In this document: positions 11,308 to 22,390 of the stretch, in pieces
Numbering within the stretch: position 1 is the stretch's first letter
Layout: every line of letters begins with the position of its first letter
Assembly (NCBI GenBank): GCA_905220665.1
Contig: CAJNAR010000144.1
Coordinates: 682,001 to 746,000, forward strand
Direction: 5' to 3'
Source of the DNA: Albugo candida
Lineage: Eukaryota > Oomycota > Peronosporomycetes > Albuginales > Albuginaceae
DNA: 64,000 nucleotides
Notes under the pieces: model-generated
Databases searched by the model: none
Seen by the model: only the letters and a program-made list of their open reading frames with translations
Told to the model about the DNA's origin: nothing
Translations under genes and position numbers: made by a program

Positions 11308-12643
11308 ATGAGTGATGCAATGAGACAAGATCATCGCAGATACCTGAAAGACCAAGATATTCAGGCATTATTCGTTCAAATTGTTGGATCGTTACTGATA
11401 ACGAAACCCGACAATCCCATCGGACACATTGCCGAGTACTTGGTGTCGACGTATCCAAACGAAACGAAATCTGTATCAAAATTCTTTTCCAAACCTCTTT
11501 CCAAAGAGCACAATTCAAATTATGTCGACGCGTCCTCAGGATTCGACGCCAAAGAATATTGTGCGTCAGGTTCGATGTCTCTCTATTCCTGCACTTTAAG
11601 ACATGATATCATTAACGTATTATATGACAGAGGTCACTTCATCGGAAGAATCTTATAGCGACGAAGAAAACGATGGCGATGTTTTGAATGACATTTACAC
11701 TCCAGAACCTCCATTTCCGATCTCCAGAGCTCGAAGAACATCAGTTTCTGCTGAAACACTTGATCCTTTGAGTGTCCGGAATGACAAGAGAATCGTGCAT
11801 GCAAAGTCTAACAAAGAACGTGAGCAGATCAGAAAAATCGTATCTGGAAATATTCTATTCCAATCTCTCGATGAGAATCAGCTGGGAATCGTGTTGGATG
11901 CGATGTTTCCCAAGATTTTTGAGCCTGAAGATATCATAATCAAGCAAGGAGATGACGGAGATAACTTTTACATTTTGGAAAGCGGTGTCTGCGAAGTTTA
12001 CAAAGACGGCGAGCTCGTGCAAACGGTAACAAGCGTGTGATCATGTCTTAGATTTAATATATATGCGTGTTTATAGTGCACAGAAGCAATGTCATTTGGT
12101 GAATTAGCGCTAATGTACAATGCTCCACGAGCTGCAACAGTACAAGCGCGAGAAAAATCAAAAGCCTGGGCGCTGGATAGACATACTTTCAAGTACATTA
12201 TAATGGAAACGACTTTGAGAACAAGACAAGCACATCGTGGCTTTATTGAACGGGTTCCGATACTCGAGTCACTCAGTGACACCGAGCGGACGACCATTGT
12301 GGATGCTCTTCGCGTGGAGCACTTTCAAGATGGACAAGTTATAATACAGCAAGGCGATGATGGGAATCACTTTTACATCATAGAAGAAGGTGAAGCTATG
12401 TGCAGCAAACGCGTATCCTCCGACGCACTTTCACAAGACATGGGAACACTCCAATCTGGTTCTTACTTTGGCGAAATTGCTCTTCTCACAGCACGACCTC
12501 GTCAGGCCACCGTCACGGCCAAAGGACCCGTAAAATGTCTCGTTCTCGATCGTAAAACTTTCAAGCGCGTGATGGGTCCTCTTGAAGATATTCTAAAGCG
12601 GAACATTGATAAGTACCATCTCTTTATGGCAAACAACATTTAG
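11308..12643 (+). CDS. PKAR: cAMP-dependent protein kinase regulatory subunit
   Basis: Three exons (11308-about 11569, about 11631-12025, 12077-12643) encode about 407 residues. Residues about 10-45 form an RII-alpha/DPY30-like docking helix pair (IQALFVQIVGSLL, then PIGHIAEYL). An acidic linker follows, then an RARRTSVSAE inhibitor site that should be phosphorylated by the catalytic subunit. Two cyclic-nucleotide-binding domains come next, each with its phosphate-binding cassette: SFGELALMYNAPRAATV and YFGEIALLTARPRQATV. Both cassettes keep the Glu and Arg that contact cAMP. The second intron (12026-12076) is clear. The first donor is ambiguous: GTGCGT at 11561 would create a stop with the obvious acceptor, so I prefer GTTCGA at 11570. 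The phosphodiesterase at 19-22 kb belongs to the same pathway. Confidence 0.88.
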
Positions 12644-12796
12644 AACTAGGTCGTATCCTAATCTGATAATGTAGTACCCTATGTTAGTCTTTTAGACTCG
12701 TCTTTACGCTATTCTTCGCGACATTACAACGACGTGTCGATATAGAGACTATGTCAGGTATACGTTTCAATTACGGCTCAGAACATTGTAGCTGCT

Positions 12797-13891
12797 ATGC
12801 CAATTCCGACAACAAAAGGTAACAAACTCGAGAGAGCGACTAAAATGGTTGAAAATTTGCCGGGAACTCCACCGCTCGTACACCGTAAGACTGTGCAAGA
12901 GACTGACACGACGGAGGCAAAAGTGGCCGCCCTTGTCGCGATTCAGCGCGTATCGCGCAGATATCTCATGTCGAAGCCGCATAAGAGCGAATCGCATCCA
13001 GCAGGAAGACCCGTTTTATTGGGCGTCGTCAACGCGGAAAACGTATTTTTTTGGTGCGATTTTACAGTTCTCACGCACGTTTACTGCGATATCCGAGTTC
13101 TCCGTAAGCCTTTTGGACCGAATATGTTTGAGTATACCACAGAAAATTGCATCCATATACGAGCACCAAAATGGGATAGAAAATGTTTCGTGCCCATGCT
13201 CTCGAGCAAATGCGATATAGTGGTAACGCTCATTGGTATCACTGCGGTGCGAAAGCGATTGTTTCTGGGTCAGTCGATTTTCAAGTTACATTCGGGCTGG
13301 GAATCACAGCCATCGTTGCAGGCTCCAATCGGGAAATGGGTATTTCCAACCAGAGAAAGTCTGATCGGATGTGATCGCCATGTTCGAGGATCTATCACTC
13401 TACAACTCCTGCCCGTGTTCACCAATTCGTTTGTGTTTGTATCGCCTTTTAGAATGGTAAGTGGAATACAAAGCGTGCATCCTAGTAACACTAACTCAGC
13501 TTGGTGGCGGAAATCAATAAAAGTATCATCGCCCTTTGTGAGTTTCTCCTCAGAAAGCTTACCAATGGGTGTAGGTTGCTGGGGTGTTTTGACATTCACA
13601 CACCTCAACATTTACGCACAAGGGTCTGCAGCAGCACTTGTGAGTTTTCAAGTCGATAAATTGCAGATGGTTTCCAGCTGCACGTCTTCTACAACATCAC
13701 CGACATCGAGTGAAGAAAATGACATTTATCAGTCGACGCGTAGAAACTCGGCGGAAGCGTACCCGCTGAGGGTATACGCGCATGGAGAGCTACATGTTTT
13801 GTACATGTCGAGCTATGATCAGTTGTGTCAGTGGACTGAAAGAATAGCATTTATAGGACGGCAAGTATCGCAATGCAATTTGCCAGAGTGA
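12797..13891 (+). CDS. hypothetical protein with IQ motif and possible C2/PH-like region
   Basis: One uninterrupted frame of 364 residues starts with ATG. An IQ-like helix occurs near residues 45-60 (ALVAIQRVSRRYLM). The middle is rich in beta-forming residues and resembles a C2 module (VYCDIRVLRKPFGPN, then a CDIVVTLIG strand and a SITLQLLPV strand). The end resembles a PH-type strand pair (YPLRVYAHGELHVLYM, then a helix DQLCQWTERIAFIG). These domain suggestions rest on pattern only. If correct, the protein would bind calmodulin and membranes. It ends 147 bp before the end of the convergent LRR gene. Confidence 0.6.
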   Translation: MPIPTTKGNKLERATKMVENLPGTPPLVHRKTVQETDTTEAKVAALVAIQRVSRRYLMSKPHKSESHPAGRPVLLGVVNAENVFFWCDFTVLTHVYCDIRVLRKPFGPNMFEYTTENCIHIRAPKWDRKCFVPMLSSKCDIVVTLIGITAVRKRLFLGQSIFKLHSGWESQPSLQAPIGKWVFPTRESLIGCDRHVRGSITLQLLPVFTNSFVFVSPFRMVSGIQSVHPSNTNSAWWRKSIKVSSPFVSFSSESLPMGVGCWGVLTFTHLNIYAQGSAAALVSFQVDKLQMVSSCTSSTTSPTSSEENDIYQSTRRNSAEAYPLRVYAHGELHVLYMSSYDQLCQWTERIAFIGRQVSQCNLPE

Positions 13892-14038
13892 GCATTTGCG
13901 AGTTGTGGCATATTCTCTGATAGAAAAGATCACTAAATTATAATTAAATTTTCTCCCCGTATTCTCTGATCAATTTTTCTTTCGCTGCGTTGGCCAAGCC
14001 TATAGAGCAAATATAAGGGTATATATTATTTCATCACG

Positions 14039-15241
14039 TCAAGCCAAAACAAAGCACGCTAACGGACGTCGATAAATGCCGATTTCACTAGTTTGTTCCC
14101 ATTTCGCCAATTTGTTCCGATATGTTTGTATTACATATTTGTACGCAACTTGGCCTCCGATAACAGCTTCAAATTTGTCTCGACTACGAATATCCATTAG
14201 CCTTAAGGAAGGCAATCCAGCTGATATCGCAATCACCGATGCAGCAGTAAGCTTGACACAGCCCCAGAGCCGTAATTCCTTTAAATTGGTGAGAGAAGCC
14301 ACGATGCGGAAAATTGCATAATCAGTTATACGTGTGCATTGCGATAAATTCAGATTTTCCAAATGTACTAATGATTCACAAAGCTTCTCAACCGCTCGAT
14401 CAGTGATTTTGTAGCAATAACGTAGGTTTAAATCCCGTAAACATGGCAAATGATCGGCAATCATCGCGACAACTCTATCATCGACTTTGTGGCAATATCG
14501 CAAATTCAGTCTTCGAAGTTTTTTGCATCGCTCTACTACGGGAATTATAGACAAACTGCCAGCAGCATGACAGCCCCAAAGACTCAGATCAGTCAATTTG
14601 ACGCACAGAGTGAGCTTCCGTATATCTATATCATTCAATGTGTGGCATCCCCAAAAATGAACCACCCGCAACGATTTGAAATTCCTCTCAAGAAGCAGAG
14701 ATAAAGCTGTGCTGTCTATCGTCATATCTCGAAAACAAATTTCTCGGAGATTTTGACACGTATCCGCTAATGCCAGCAGCTACTCACACAAAATATAAGC
14801 AACCTCAGATGCATGAGAAAATGAATCACAAACCTCTTTTGCTCCGACGCTTTTGCACCGTATAAGTTCCAAAACCCGCAACTTTTGTAGTGCGTGCTGT
14901 GAGTGTTCGGCTCCCAACAACTCGGCATCGAAGGATTCACATACAGCTACCCGGAGCGTGTGTAATTGCTTTCGACTGTATCGAAATAAACTATTCCAAA
15001 ATGAGAGATCCTGCTCATTTTGCCTACATAAGTGAGGGAATCCATCTCGGCAATGAGTGCAAATTTGACAGTACGAAGTAAAGTCGCGGGCGATCGGCTC
15101 AACTCTCAGTAAGGTTTTGTTACACACTAAAAGGCGGAAGCGTTCTCTAACGGTCAAATAGTCCATGATATGACCCAGATCATCGCTCGTGAGAGAGAGC
15201 AACCTCTTATCGTATACATTAGGTATCGTTCTAGCCGTCAT
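14039..15241 (-). CDS. F-box-like leucine-rich-repeat protein (AMN1/FBXL type)
   Basis: Exons 15241-14834 and 14779-14039 join over a 54-nt intron and encode 382 residues. The N-terminus (LTSDDLGHIMDYLTVRERFRL) looks like an F-box helix pair. The C-terminal half is a run of cysteine-containing LRRs with the L-x-x-L-x-L-x-x-C-x-x-I/V-T/D-D pattern, for example LRRLNLRYCHKVDDRVVAMI and LENLNLSQCTRITDYAI. Such proteins usually supply substrates to SCF ubiquitin ligases. The assignment of the F-box is less certain than that of the LRRs. Confidence 0.78.
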
Positions 15242-15597
15242 TGAGTGAAATTTATGTTAGTATGCCAAATCACTTGGTCCACCACACCGCGAGTTGTGTC
15301 TCTAATTTACGAAGAGCTAGCCACTGATGCTGAGGACAGTCTTTAAGCATAGTATGAGGAGTTTCCTCAATAAAATCCCCTCACAGTTGACGTGAAATGT
15401 TTCCAACCGTACTATGCGGTCAGACCTCAGAATTCATTATAAGCCAATCGCCGATGGTCTCCACATCGAGTCGCTTTGGGAACATCAGTGCGAAGAATGA
15501 AACTTCTACATTTATTACACTTGACTGTTAATCGTACGTTTACATACAGCTGTGATTCCTAAGAACGAGTCCATGGTCTACGCTGATTATCAGTCTA
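15242..15597. other. intergenic spacer
   Basis: This is 356 bp between the LRR gene start and the end of the zinc-finger gene, both on the minus strand. It must contain the LRR promoter and the zinc-finger 3' end. I see no ORF, RNA gene or repeat in it. Confidence 0.5.
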
Positions 15598-17247
15598 TCA
15601 TTTCATTAATTCGAGCACCACGCTCAGCTCTTCTCCGGTGAATTCCGGAGCCGCAGGCTGCATCGGTGGCACTGGATAAGTATTGTACGGCTGTTGTTGT
15701 TGATACCGTTGATGCTGGTCTTGTTTGACAGTATTTTCTTCATTCGGTGAGCGTGGAGGCGGACGAAGCAAAGGAGCATGCTGGATACTTCCCAGCATCG
15801 GTGCACGTTGATTGTGGATCACGGAAGAAAATGGGGCATTGTTGTAAGTGAGATCGTGCCGAAGACGACCTATTTGATGTAGAGACGCTGAGGACGGTAC
15901 ATTATCGTAATTGGTACCAGAATTGTAAGCTATCGAACCTTCATACCCGCCCGAACGAGACGCATAAAAAGTCGTTTGCTCGGCGGGTCCAGTGGACTGG
16001 ACTTGATGTGATTCCAAAGCATAAGATTCTTGCGATGTCAATGGGATTTCAGACGCTGAAAGAGAGTTCGAGAGCGACGGAGATCGCACACTATGATATT
16101 TACTCCTTTGTTTACTTTCATATCCGTATTCCTCACCTTGGCCCTTACGATATGATTCACGATGATATGAGGACATCATTCCGCTTTCTTTGGTCAAGAG
16201 TTCTTGGTCTCGCTTGTAATGCCCTTCTGCGTTATTTCTTGTGGCTACCGAAAAGTTCTCTTGTGTTGATTGGGGATTCAATCGATAATACATATCACGA
16301 GGACGTTGTGACTCACGATCTAAATAGTCCGTTGCTCGACACACATTACTTGATGACGAAGAAGCGTACGAGCGAGATAAACATGGCTGAGGATATACAT
16401 TTTGCTCAACTGGCGAAGTCATATTGGAGTTGTATGGATATACGCCCGCATAGTTTCGTTGATCGGACACGGGTATGTCACCAATTCTATACTTGGCAGC
16501 AATGTTGTGCTGTATTTTCTGATGCTGCACGAATTCCTTATAGTTATCACTGCTCCATGAACAATTCATTCCGATGCATCGAAAAAGATGCTCACCTTCG
16601 GGAAAATGAGACCGCATATGACGTTTTAATTTCGTGCTGGTATTGAATCGTTTCTCGCATGCTGGAACGATGCAAGGATATGGACGCTCACCACTGTGAA
16701 TTCTTTTGTGCCTACTTAGATTTCCAGAAGTATTGAAACATTGGGTGCACCCTTGGTAATCACATCGATACGGCTTGATGCCCGTATGTATTCGCATATG
16801 ACGACGCAACGCAAACGATCGAGGAAATTGTTTTCCGCAATGTATTTCCGGACACATGAACACTTCTTTTTGGCTCGAAATACTTTTACGAGAAGATTCA
16901 AACAATGGATTCTTCTTAACGTGCGATTTAGAATTGCTCTCACATCGACCCGGGCGTATGGATTCGAGTATTTTTTGCTCATTTGTTCTACTCGTATTAT
17001 TGTAAGAAATGGTGGCACTGTTTAGCGTCGAGAGAGAATCATCGTTGAAACTAGGTATGACTGGGTCCGCACGTGAAGGTGACGACTCTGAATCAAGCTG
17101 CATCGAAGAGGCTGACTCCATCATTCTAGCCAGCGGATCAGATGGATACCACGACGAGGAAGAGTTGCATGATGAGGTTTTGATTTGAAATTGTGAATGG
17201 ACGTTCATGTCGTGATGGGCTTCTACCATCCCTTTGTTACTCCCCAT
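15598..17247 (-). CDS. C2H2 zinc-finger transcription factor
   Basis: A single exon of 549 residues starts at the ATG at 17247; the in-frame codon at 17253 is only GTG. Four consecutive fingers occupy about residues 130-245. Three are classical, each Cys-x4-5-Cys with His-x3-His and HTG/HSGE-type linkers: CPEIHCGKQF, CDYQGCTQCF and CIVPACEKRF. The fourth (CIGMNCSW, ending in a His-x4-His spacing) is divergent. The rest is low-complexity Ser/Gln/Tyr/Pro sequence typical of activation regions. It probably binds DNA in the nucleus. The target is unknown. Confidence 0.85.
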   Translation of the reverse strand: MGSNKGMVEAHHDMNVHSQFQIKTSSCNSSSSWYPSDPLARMMESASSMQLDSESSPSRADPVIPSFNDDSLSTLNSATISYNNTSRTNEQKILESIRPGRCESNSKSHVKKNPLFESSRKSISSQKEVFMCPEIHCGKQFPRSFALRRHMRIHTGIKPYRCDYQGCTQCFNTSGNLSRHKRIHSGERPYPCIVPACEKRFNTSTKLKRHMRSHFPEGEHLFRCIGMNCSWSSDNYKEFVQHQKIQHNIAAKYRIGDIPVSDQRNYAGVYPYNSNMTSPVEQNVYPQPCLSRSYASSSSSNVCRATDYLDRESQRPRDMYYRLNPQSTQENFSVATRNNAEGHYKRDQELLTKESGMMSSYHRESYRKGQGEEYGYESKQRSKYHSVRSPSLSNSLSASEIPLTSQESYALESHQVQSTGPAEQTTFYASRSGGYEGSIAYNSGTNYDNVPSSASLHQIGRLRHDLTYNNAPFSSVIHNQRAPMLGSIQHAPLLRPPPRSPNEENTVKQDQHQRYQQQQPYNTYPVPPMQPAAPEFTGEELSVVLELMK

Positions 17248-17985
17248 CTCCACGTTGCTAAAAAGTGTAGTGAAACCTTATGCGTGATTCAAACACATCC
17301 AATGGATGAAAGTTGTTAAATGACGTATCGCAATAAGCGCGTCACAAGAAAAAAGTCCCACATTAGGACTTTGGCGGTAGGTATCAGAAAAACCAGCGAA
17401 TCGACTTGATTAGCAAACTTGGTAGTTCATCTTCTTTTTTCAAGCCGCGGCCAATAAACGTCGAATGCAGGTGCCATATCGCAGCTGATAATACGCCTTT
17501 TTTGTAGTTGATTAGGTTTCAAACCACTTGCTCTTTTGAAAAGTAGCTTTGCACAACATGCGACACTCCCAGGCATGCCTTTTCTCCCCAGTATGAAGCT
17601 TTTAAAGAGTAAAATGACTTGCTCATAAGTGAGACGACCTACGATCACCAGACAAAGTTTGGGACTCAGTCGAATGGATTATACAGAGATACTGTCCTTC
17701 AAAATGGTGTGTTATGAAAGGAAATTTTATAGAAGTATTTGATGAGTATACGTGCTCGATTATAACTGAAAACGCGTCAGAAGGGTCAATATGGAACTGG
17801 CGACAGAAGATTCTGTTCATTCGAATAGTACACGTCATCCATCATTGTTTCGAAATCATGAAACCTACTCACAGCCAATCTGTCTGATAATATCTCTACA
17901 AAAGTATGCGGGCCGTTCTCGTAGGTCAATTAAACATACTGAGGTTCAAGCGTGTTATTTCATTCGTGTGGTTTGTATATCAATT
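17248..17985. other. spacer with two unproven minus-strand frames
   Basis: Two adjacent minus-strand frames (17838-17623 and 17648-17427) lie in this 738-bp spacer. The second encodes a basic 70-residue stretch (RLTYEQVILLFKSFILGRKG at its start) that looks coding, but its only start is GTG. I could not find a splice pair that joins the two in phase. There may be a small two-exon gene here. I do not claim one. Confidence 0.3.
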
Positions 17986-18813
17986 CTAGGAATAAATTTT
18001 TCGTGCAAGCGTTTCTGCTCTAGCTGCTCGTTTTGACTTTGGACGTCCCATATCGACAGTATACTTGATTTTTAGCGCTGGCGAGGGTGTGTAAAGAATA
18101 TTCTTCTTAGAATAGGGAAATCGTCGTTCTTTCGCACCAATATCGGGTGTTGAAAACGATCGTGGCATTGTTCTGGTCCTAGCTTTCAACGGGGTAGCGT
18201 ATGTGATCGTTGGCGAGGCGACGTACAACTGCTTTATGCGCTCGCACAGGTTCTTCAAGGTTGTATCGTTGACCTCAAAGTAGATTCCAGCCACACCTGT
18301 ATCCTTGGCTATGCGCACGTTGGCAGGATCGTCGTCGATCAAAACAGTGTGGCGAGTTTGTATAGGCTGACAGCATATCATCGACGCTTCTGTCGCAGCA
18401 GATGCAATATATCGCAACTTGCATCTTCGATCGAAATATATAGCTTTATCTGAATGAAATGGGTCGAATGCTTGAGCTCCCAAGCTTGTTAATAAACATG
18501 AGGGATCGTCTCCACGCACAATGATTGATTGTGCTAAGGCATCACCAAAACAAAGCTCTAATACTTCCTTAATAAGTGCTACTTGAGGGCTGAATGTGAC
18601 CACCGCAACGTGTATTTGAGCGTCACGAATGCACGGAATCAAATGAACAAATAATTTTCGGATGTACTTTTGCAATTCCGACGCAGGTTTTTCCCATTCG
18701 CCTCCTGTGTGAATGGTTAAAAAAGTCGAATCAAAGTCGATACAAACAAGTCGTGCGCCAGTTTGTCGTAGGACACTCACGATCTCTTTCGCGACTGTAC
18801 CGAGGTCAGACAT
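17986..18813 (-). CDS. HAD-superfamily phosphatase-like protein
   Basis: This is an intronless frame of 275 residues with an ATG start. Motif I of the HAD fold is visible near residue 24 (VCIDFDSTFL), with the two Asp residues needed for phosphoaspartate chemistry. A HTVLIDDDPANVRIAKD segment near residue 160 supplies the motif III/IV acidic pair. The C-terminal 70 residues are basic and Ser/Pro/Thr-rich (RTRTMPRSFSTPDIG) and likely disordered. Similar single-domain HAD proteins occur in oomycetes, ciliates and trypanosomatids with no settled substrate. Phosphatase activity is an inference. Confidence 0.7.
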   Translation of the reverse strand: MSDLGTVAKEIVSVLRQTGARLVCIDFDSTFLTIHTGGEWEKPASELQKYIRKLFVHLIPCIRDAQIHVAVVTFSPQVALIKEVLELCFGDALAQSIIVRGDDPSCLLTSLGAQAFDPFHSDKAIYFDRRCKLRYIASAATEASMICCQPIQTRHTVLIDDDPANVRIAKDTGVAGIYFEVNDTTLKNLCERIKQLYVASPTITYATPLKARTRTMPRSFSTPDIGAKERRFPYSKKNILYTPSPALKIKYTVDMGRPKSKRAARAETLARKIYS

Positions 18814-19331
18814 TACTCTATTTTTGCATGCGCTGGCACGAAAATCGGTCCGACGAGCACTCGAGAGGCGCAGATGCTTCGAACCTAGCGACTCTCGCTG
18901 ACGTGGTCAACGGGGTAACTGGCGTACTTAATGTCTTCCATGCGCATTTATACGAAAAAGTGCATGCTTGTAGAACGGACGCAGTAAACGTTTATATTGA
19001 AAGTGAAGAATTTGTGAAACACCGTCCCCCTTGCTACATCGCTATTTCTATTTATTCACCCTCTTCTTTTGCTACCTAAAAAATCAATATTTGTTTGGCC
19101 GCACATACTTTTTGCAACACAATTCTAAGTGTGAAAAACCCTGGCAGGACCATCGAAACATATTGCTTAATATAGGACGTGAGTATCGTAAAAGTTGCAT
19201 CAAAATCTCAAGCAAACTTCACTTCAATGACCCCAAAAGGGTCGACGTCCGATGAATGAAACTTGGCCACAGAAATTGTCTGTCAGTCAATCTTCCAATC
19301 ACAGCGCCAAGAAGACATTTTAAACCAATCA
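18814..19331. other. intergenic spacer
   Basis: This is 518 bp upstream of the HAD gene and downstream of the phosphodiesterase stop. A plus-strand frame (18753-19079) overlaps the HAD start antisense and has no domain. I see nothing else supportable. Confidence 0.45.
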
Positions 19332-21904
19332 TTATGACTTTATTATATCATGGCTTTTTTCGCCTTTCTCTATCATTTCTTGCCACGATCGTATGTTTCC
19401 TTTCAGCGCAGATAGAACTTCATTGAAGTTGTCTATTTCAAACGCTTCATTTGCGGTTTCGAAAAGCGGCATCGCCAAAAGTGATAGAAAAGTAGCTTGA
19501 CTCTTCGGTAAATTGCCTTGTTTGCGATCACAAAGCGGTGAAATCGGAAGCTCATTTCGTTCTTCGGCTTCTCCTTGACGAAAAAACTCTTCTGTGATGC
19601 GATTTGCCCAATTCACGTGATACGCGAATGGCTTTGCGGTGTGTCCCAAGTCAGATAGCATCAAAAGGGTTTCCATAATCAGACCCACTTCCAACCCGCG
19701 ACTCTCTTCGGTCACAGCGAACCCCTTGCTCTTCAATTTCGTAATGTGCGAAAAAAGCCGTGAGAGATCGGTTGCAAGGATCATTTGTATCACCAATTTA
19801 CGCATTTCTGACTTTGCAGATGTATCCATGTGCGAGAATAAATCGTATTTTTCATGCGATAAGATGCGATACAGCTCAGCAAGGTGCATGCGCTCAAGGA
19901 TCGAGTCGTCGCTATAAGTGATGGCGAGCTTGGATCGGGTAGAAATGAGAAATCCATTCGAAACGCCTGGATGACTGATATCATGAGCTGCTGCAACTAT
20001 CAGGCCAACTAAGATGACAGTGTGATCAAGATTGAAATGAATTCGTCGAAGGTAAAAGTTCATATCAGCCACAACTGCACTGGCATGTCTACAAGTTGTA
20101 AAAAATGAGTCCTCGACCTCATCGTCATACAAATCTCGGCTTACAGTGAATTATGATACGGATTGCGCTTGAAGTAATGATTTTCAACACTTGCAGCAAA
20201 AGCGTGTACCTTTCCAAGATCGAGAGAGAGTTCCGAGATCAGATTGTTAACTTCGAAACAAGTGATCAAAACAGCCTGTAAAGGTGATTCACAACGCTCA
20301 GCCAACTGAAATATATCGACGTAAAATTCGCTTTTGATGGTCGTATAGAGACTACGTGCCAATGTCTCACGCTCTTCTTTGGGCTCCTTACTAAAAAAAT
20401 CATTGATTATTTCACCAGTGTTTTCGTACCCCATACCGTTATCGGAAACATGACTCATACGCCGCGAATACTCAGTGCGACAAAGACGATGATTCCCGGT
20501 ACTACCTCGTTTGGTTTGGATGAATTGTCGCTCTGGCTGTCCATCGTTGCCTTTGCCAGCTCCGACAGTGTAAACGTTTGGGAATTTGTCTTTGTGCGTC
20601 ATCATATGTAGCCATCCCTGTACCTCCTCTTCATGTTCAGCAAGCGATGCATCCAGAGTGACCTCGAATAAGTCTTCATTTGTCACAAGCGCGGTGATGA
20701 TTTTATCAATTTCGCGCCTATCATTCGCAGGAATTTTGACTTTTAATTGGCATAAAATGCGAAGAATATCTCCCATCTCATAATGCAATTGGTACTGGAG
20801 CTTTCCGGATAGCTCTTCTTTCATCGTGATATTTTGATCACTCAAACGTCGATTCTCATTCACAAGATTCATGGAGCTCAAGTACTCGCGACGACAATAC
20901 ACATCAAGTTCCCAGGCTCCACGAAGTAAGAGAGCCACTGTGGCAGCATAAATTGCGAACATGAACCAGCGCTCGACAAAGTAGCGATAGTACCAAATAG
21001 AGATCCCCAAAATCAGTAAAGTGGTTTCCACTGTCAGAAAAAGAAAGTAGATATACTGAAGACGGAACAGCCCAGCTGCGATACTGAGCACGAATAAGAG
21101 AAAAAAGTACAAAATGTCGAGATACACGAGCCCAAGCACGATGAAATTCTGATGATATACCTCCAGATAGTATTGTATCGTAGCAATAACCGATGGCGGC
21201 GCGGATATCATTCCTGCTGCCATGATTGTCCGATTCAATCCTTCAAAAATCTGATCAACTCCATCTACCAGCGTTGTGATGATACTGATAATTTGGCTGA
21301 TCAATGGGTACATTGCAAACTGGAAATAAAGTAGAAAAATCAATTGAAATTGATTCAAGTGTATACCGGATACCCGGAACACCCTCACCACTTGCGTTTT
21401 TCGACGCCACGTAAAAATGGAAATAGCAAACGCTACTGCGTATGCAATCCAGGAGAAGCCAATAAAGTTTTGCAGAAATTTGACGTTGTGTTTGGCAGTA
21501 TCGCTTTCTTTGACAAGGAAAGTCGCCATCTCTAGTGGGACTCTGCCAATGTTGACAAGCATATGAATACAAAAATCATCAATTGTTTCACCAACACCTT
21601 TCATGAGCGTTGCAGCAGTAAATAGAATGGCTACAGCCAATAGCGCCAGCATGTAAAAATGATCGAGGCCTTTTCTTTGGCGACGCTGGAATGCCTGATA
21701 ATCGCGTTCGAATGCAACATTGTAAAAGTAGCAGAACCATGGGTGCATATTACTGTTTATAAAGCGTGCCGTTAGCATCGGAGACCGTTTCGTACTAATC
21801 GAAGGCGCACGCATTTGTTGCATCACTTCTGCAGGCAGTAAAGAGTGTGTCGGATATGAAACCTGGGTATCCACACCGGACGGCTGAACGGCGGTCGATC
21901 TCAT
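19332..21904 (-). CDS. multi-pass membrane 3',5'-cyclic-nucleotide phosphodiesterase
   Basis: Exons 21904-20145 and 20088-19332 join over a 56-nt intron and encode 838 residues. The splice falls inside the catalytic signature and restores NPYHNSLHASAVVADMNFYL, so it is well supported. The N-terminal half has roughly six to eight hydrophobic segments (for example FYMLALLAVAILFTAATLM and LDILYFFLLFVLSIAAGLF). A short coiled linker follows, then a PDEase I domain. The metal-site residues are present: the His of the HN/HA run, the HD of AAAHDISHPG, and a later Asp in LSDLGHTAKP. It should hydrolyse cAMP and/or cGMP at a membrane. The PKA regulatory subunit lies 7 kb away. The ATG at 21904 is the first real ATG; upstream in frame is GTG. 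Confidence 0.87.
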
Positions 21905-22390
21905 TTTGTAATCGTAGATCACTTACAACAAAGGTGGACAGGGCGGCTCGCTACTTAAGATGGGTTAGAGTGTTCCACATCGAAAGTGCCGTTTTTTTAA
22001 TCATGTGCCTACAGCCACATCTGCGTATTTTTGGCCCAAAAAACCCTGAAACGCCGTGTTGACCAGCTGTTTGCATCTTGCCAATTACTCAAGTACGTCC
22101 AGTGATCTCAAGCTTCTCGGCGCAAGTGCGATCTTGTATTCGAGTCGATCTGTTCGGGTGTTTGTTTGGCGGATCATACAAGGATAGTACAAAATGCTTT
22201 GTACTTGAGTGAGATCGGTATTTTTTGTTCATACGATTGTGCATACCATAAAGGTTCAGCTGCATTGATACTCATCGTCGTGATGTTTCCTTTGATGTAT
22301 TACTTTCCATACGATGCGTTCGGCCTCTGCATTTAATCCGACTTCTAATAAAGGGGAGCTACGGTACCGCTTACCAGCGATCTCTCAGAG
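21905..22390. promoter_or_regulatory. divergent intergenic region between PDE and DnaJ genes
   Basis: These 486 bp carry both promoters. I see no strong TATA box, CCAAT cluster or hairpin. The call rests only on gene orientation. Confidence 0.35.

Noticed and set aside
21152..21572. Frames opposite or out of frame in the PDE membrane region
   Set aside because: Shadows of the real coding frame, whose transmembrane pattern and splice into the PDE signature are convincing.
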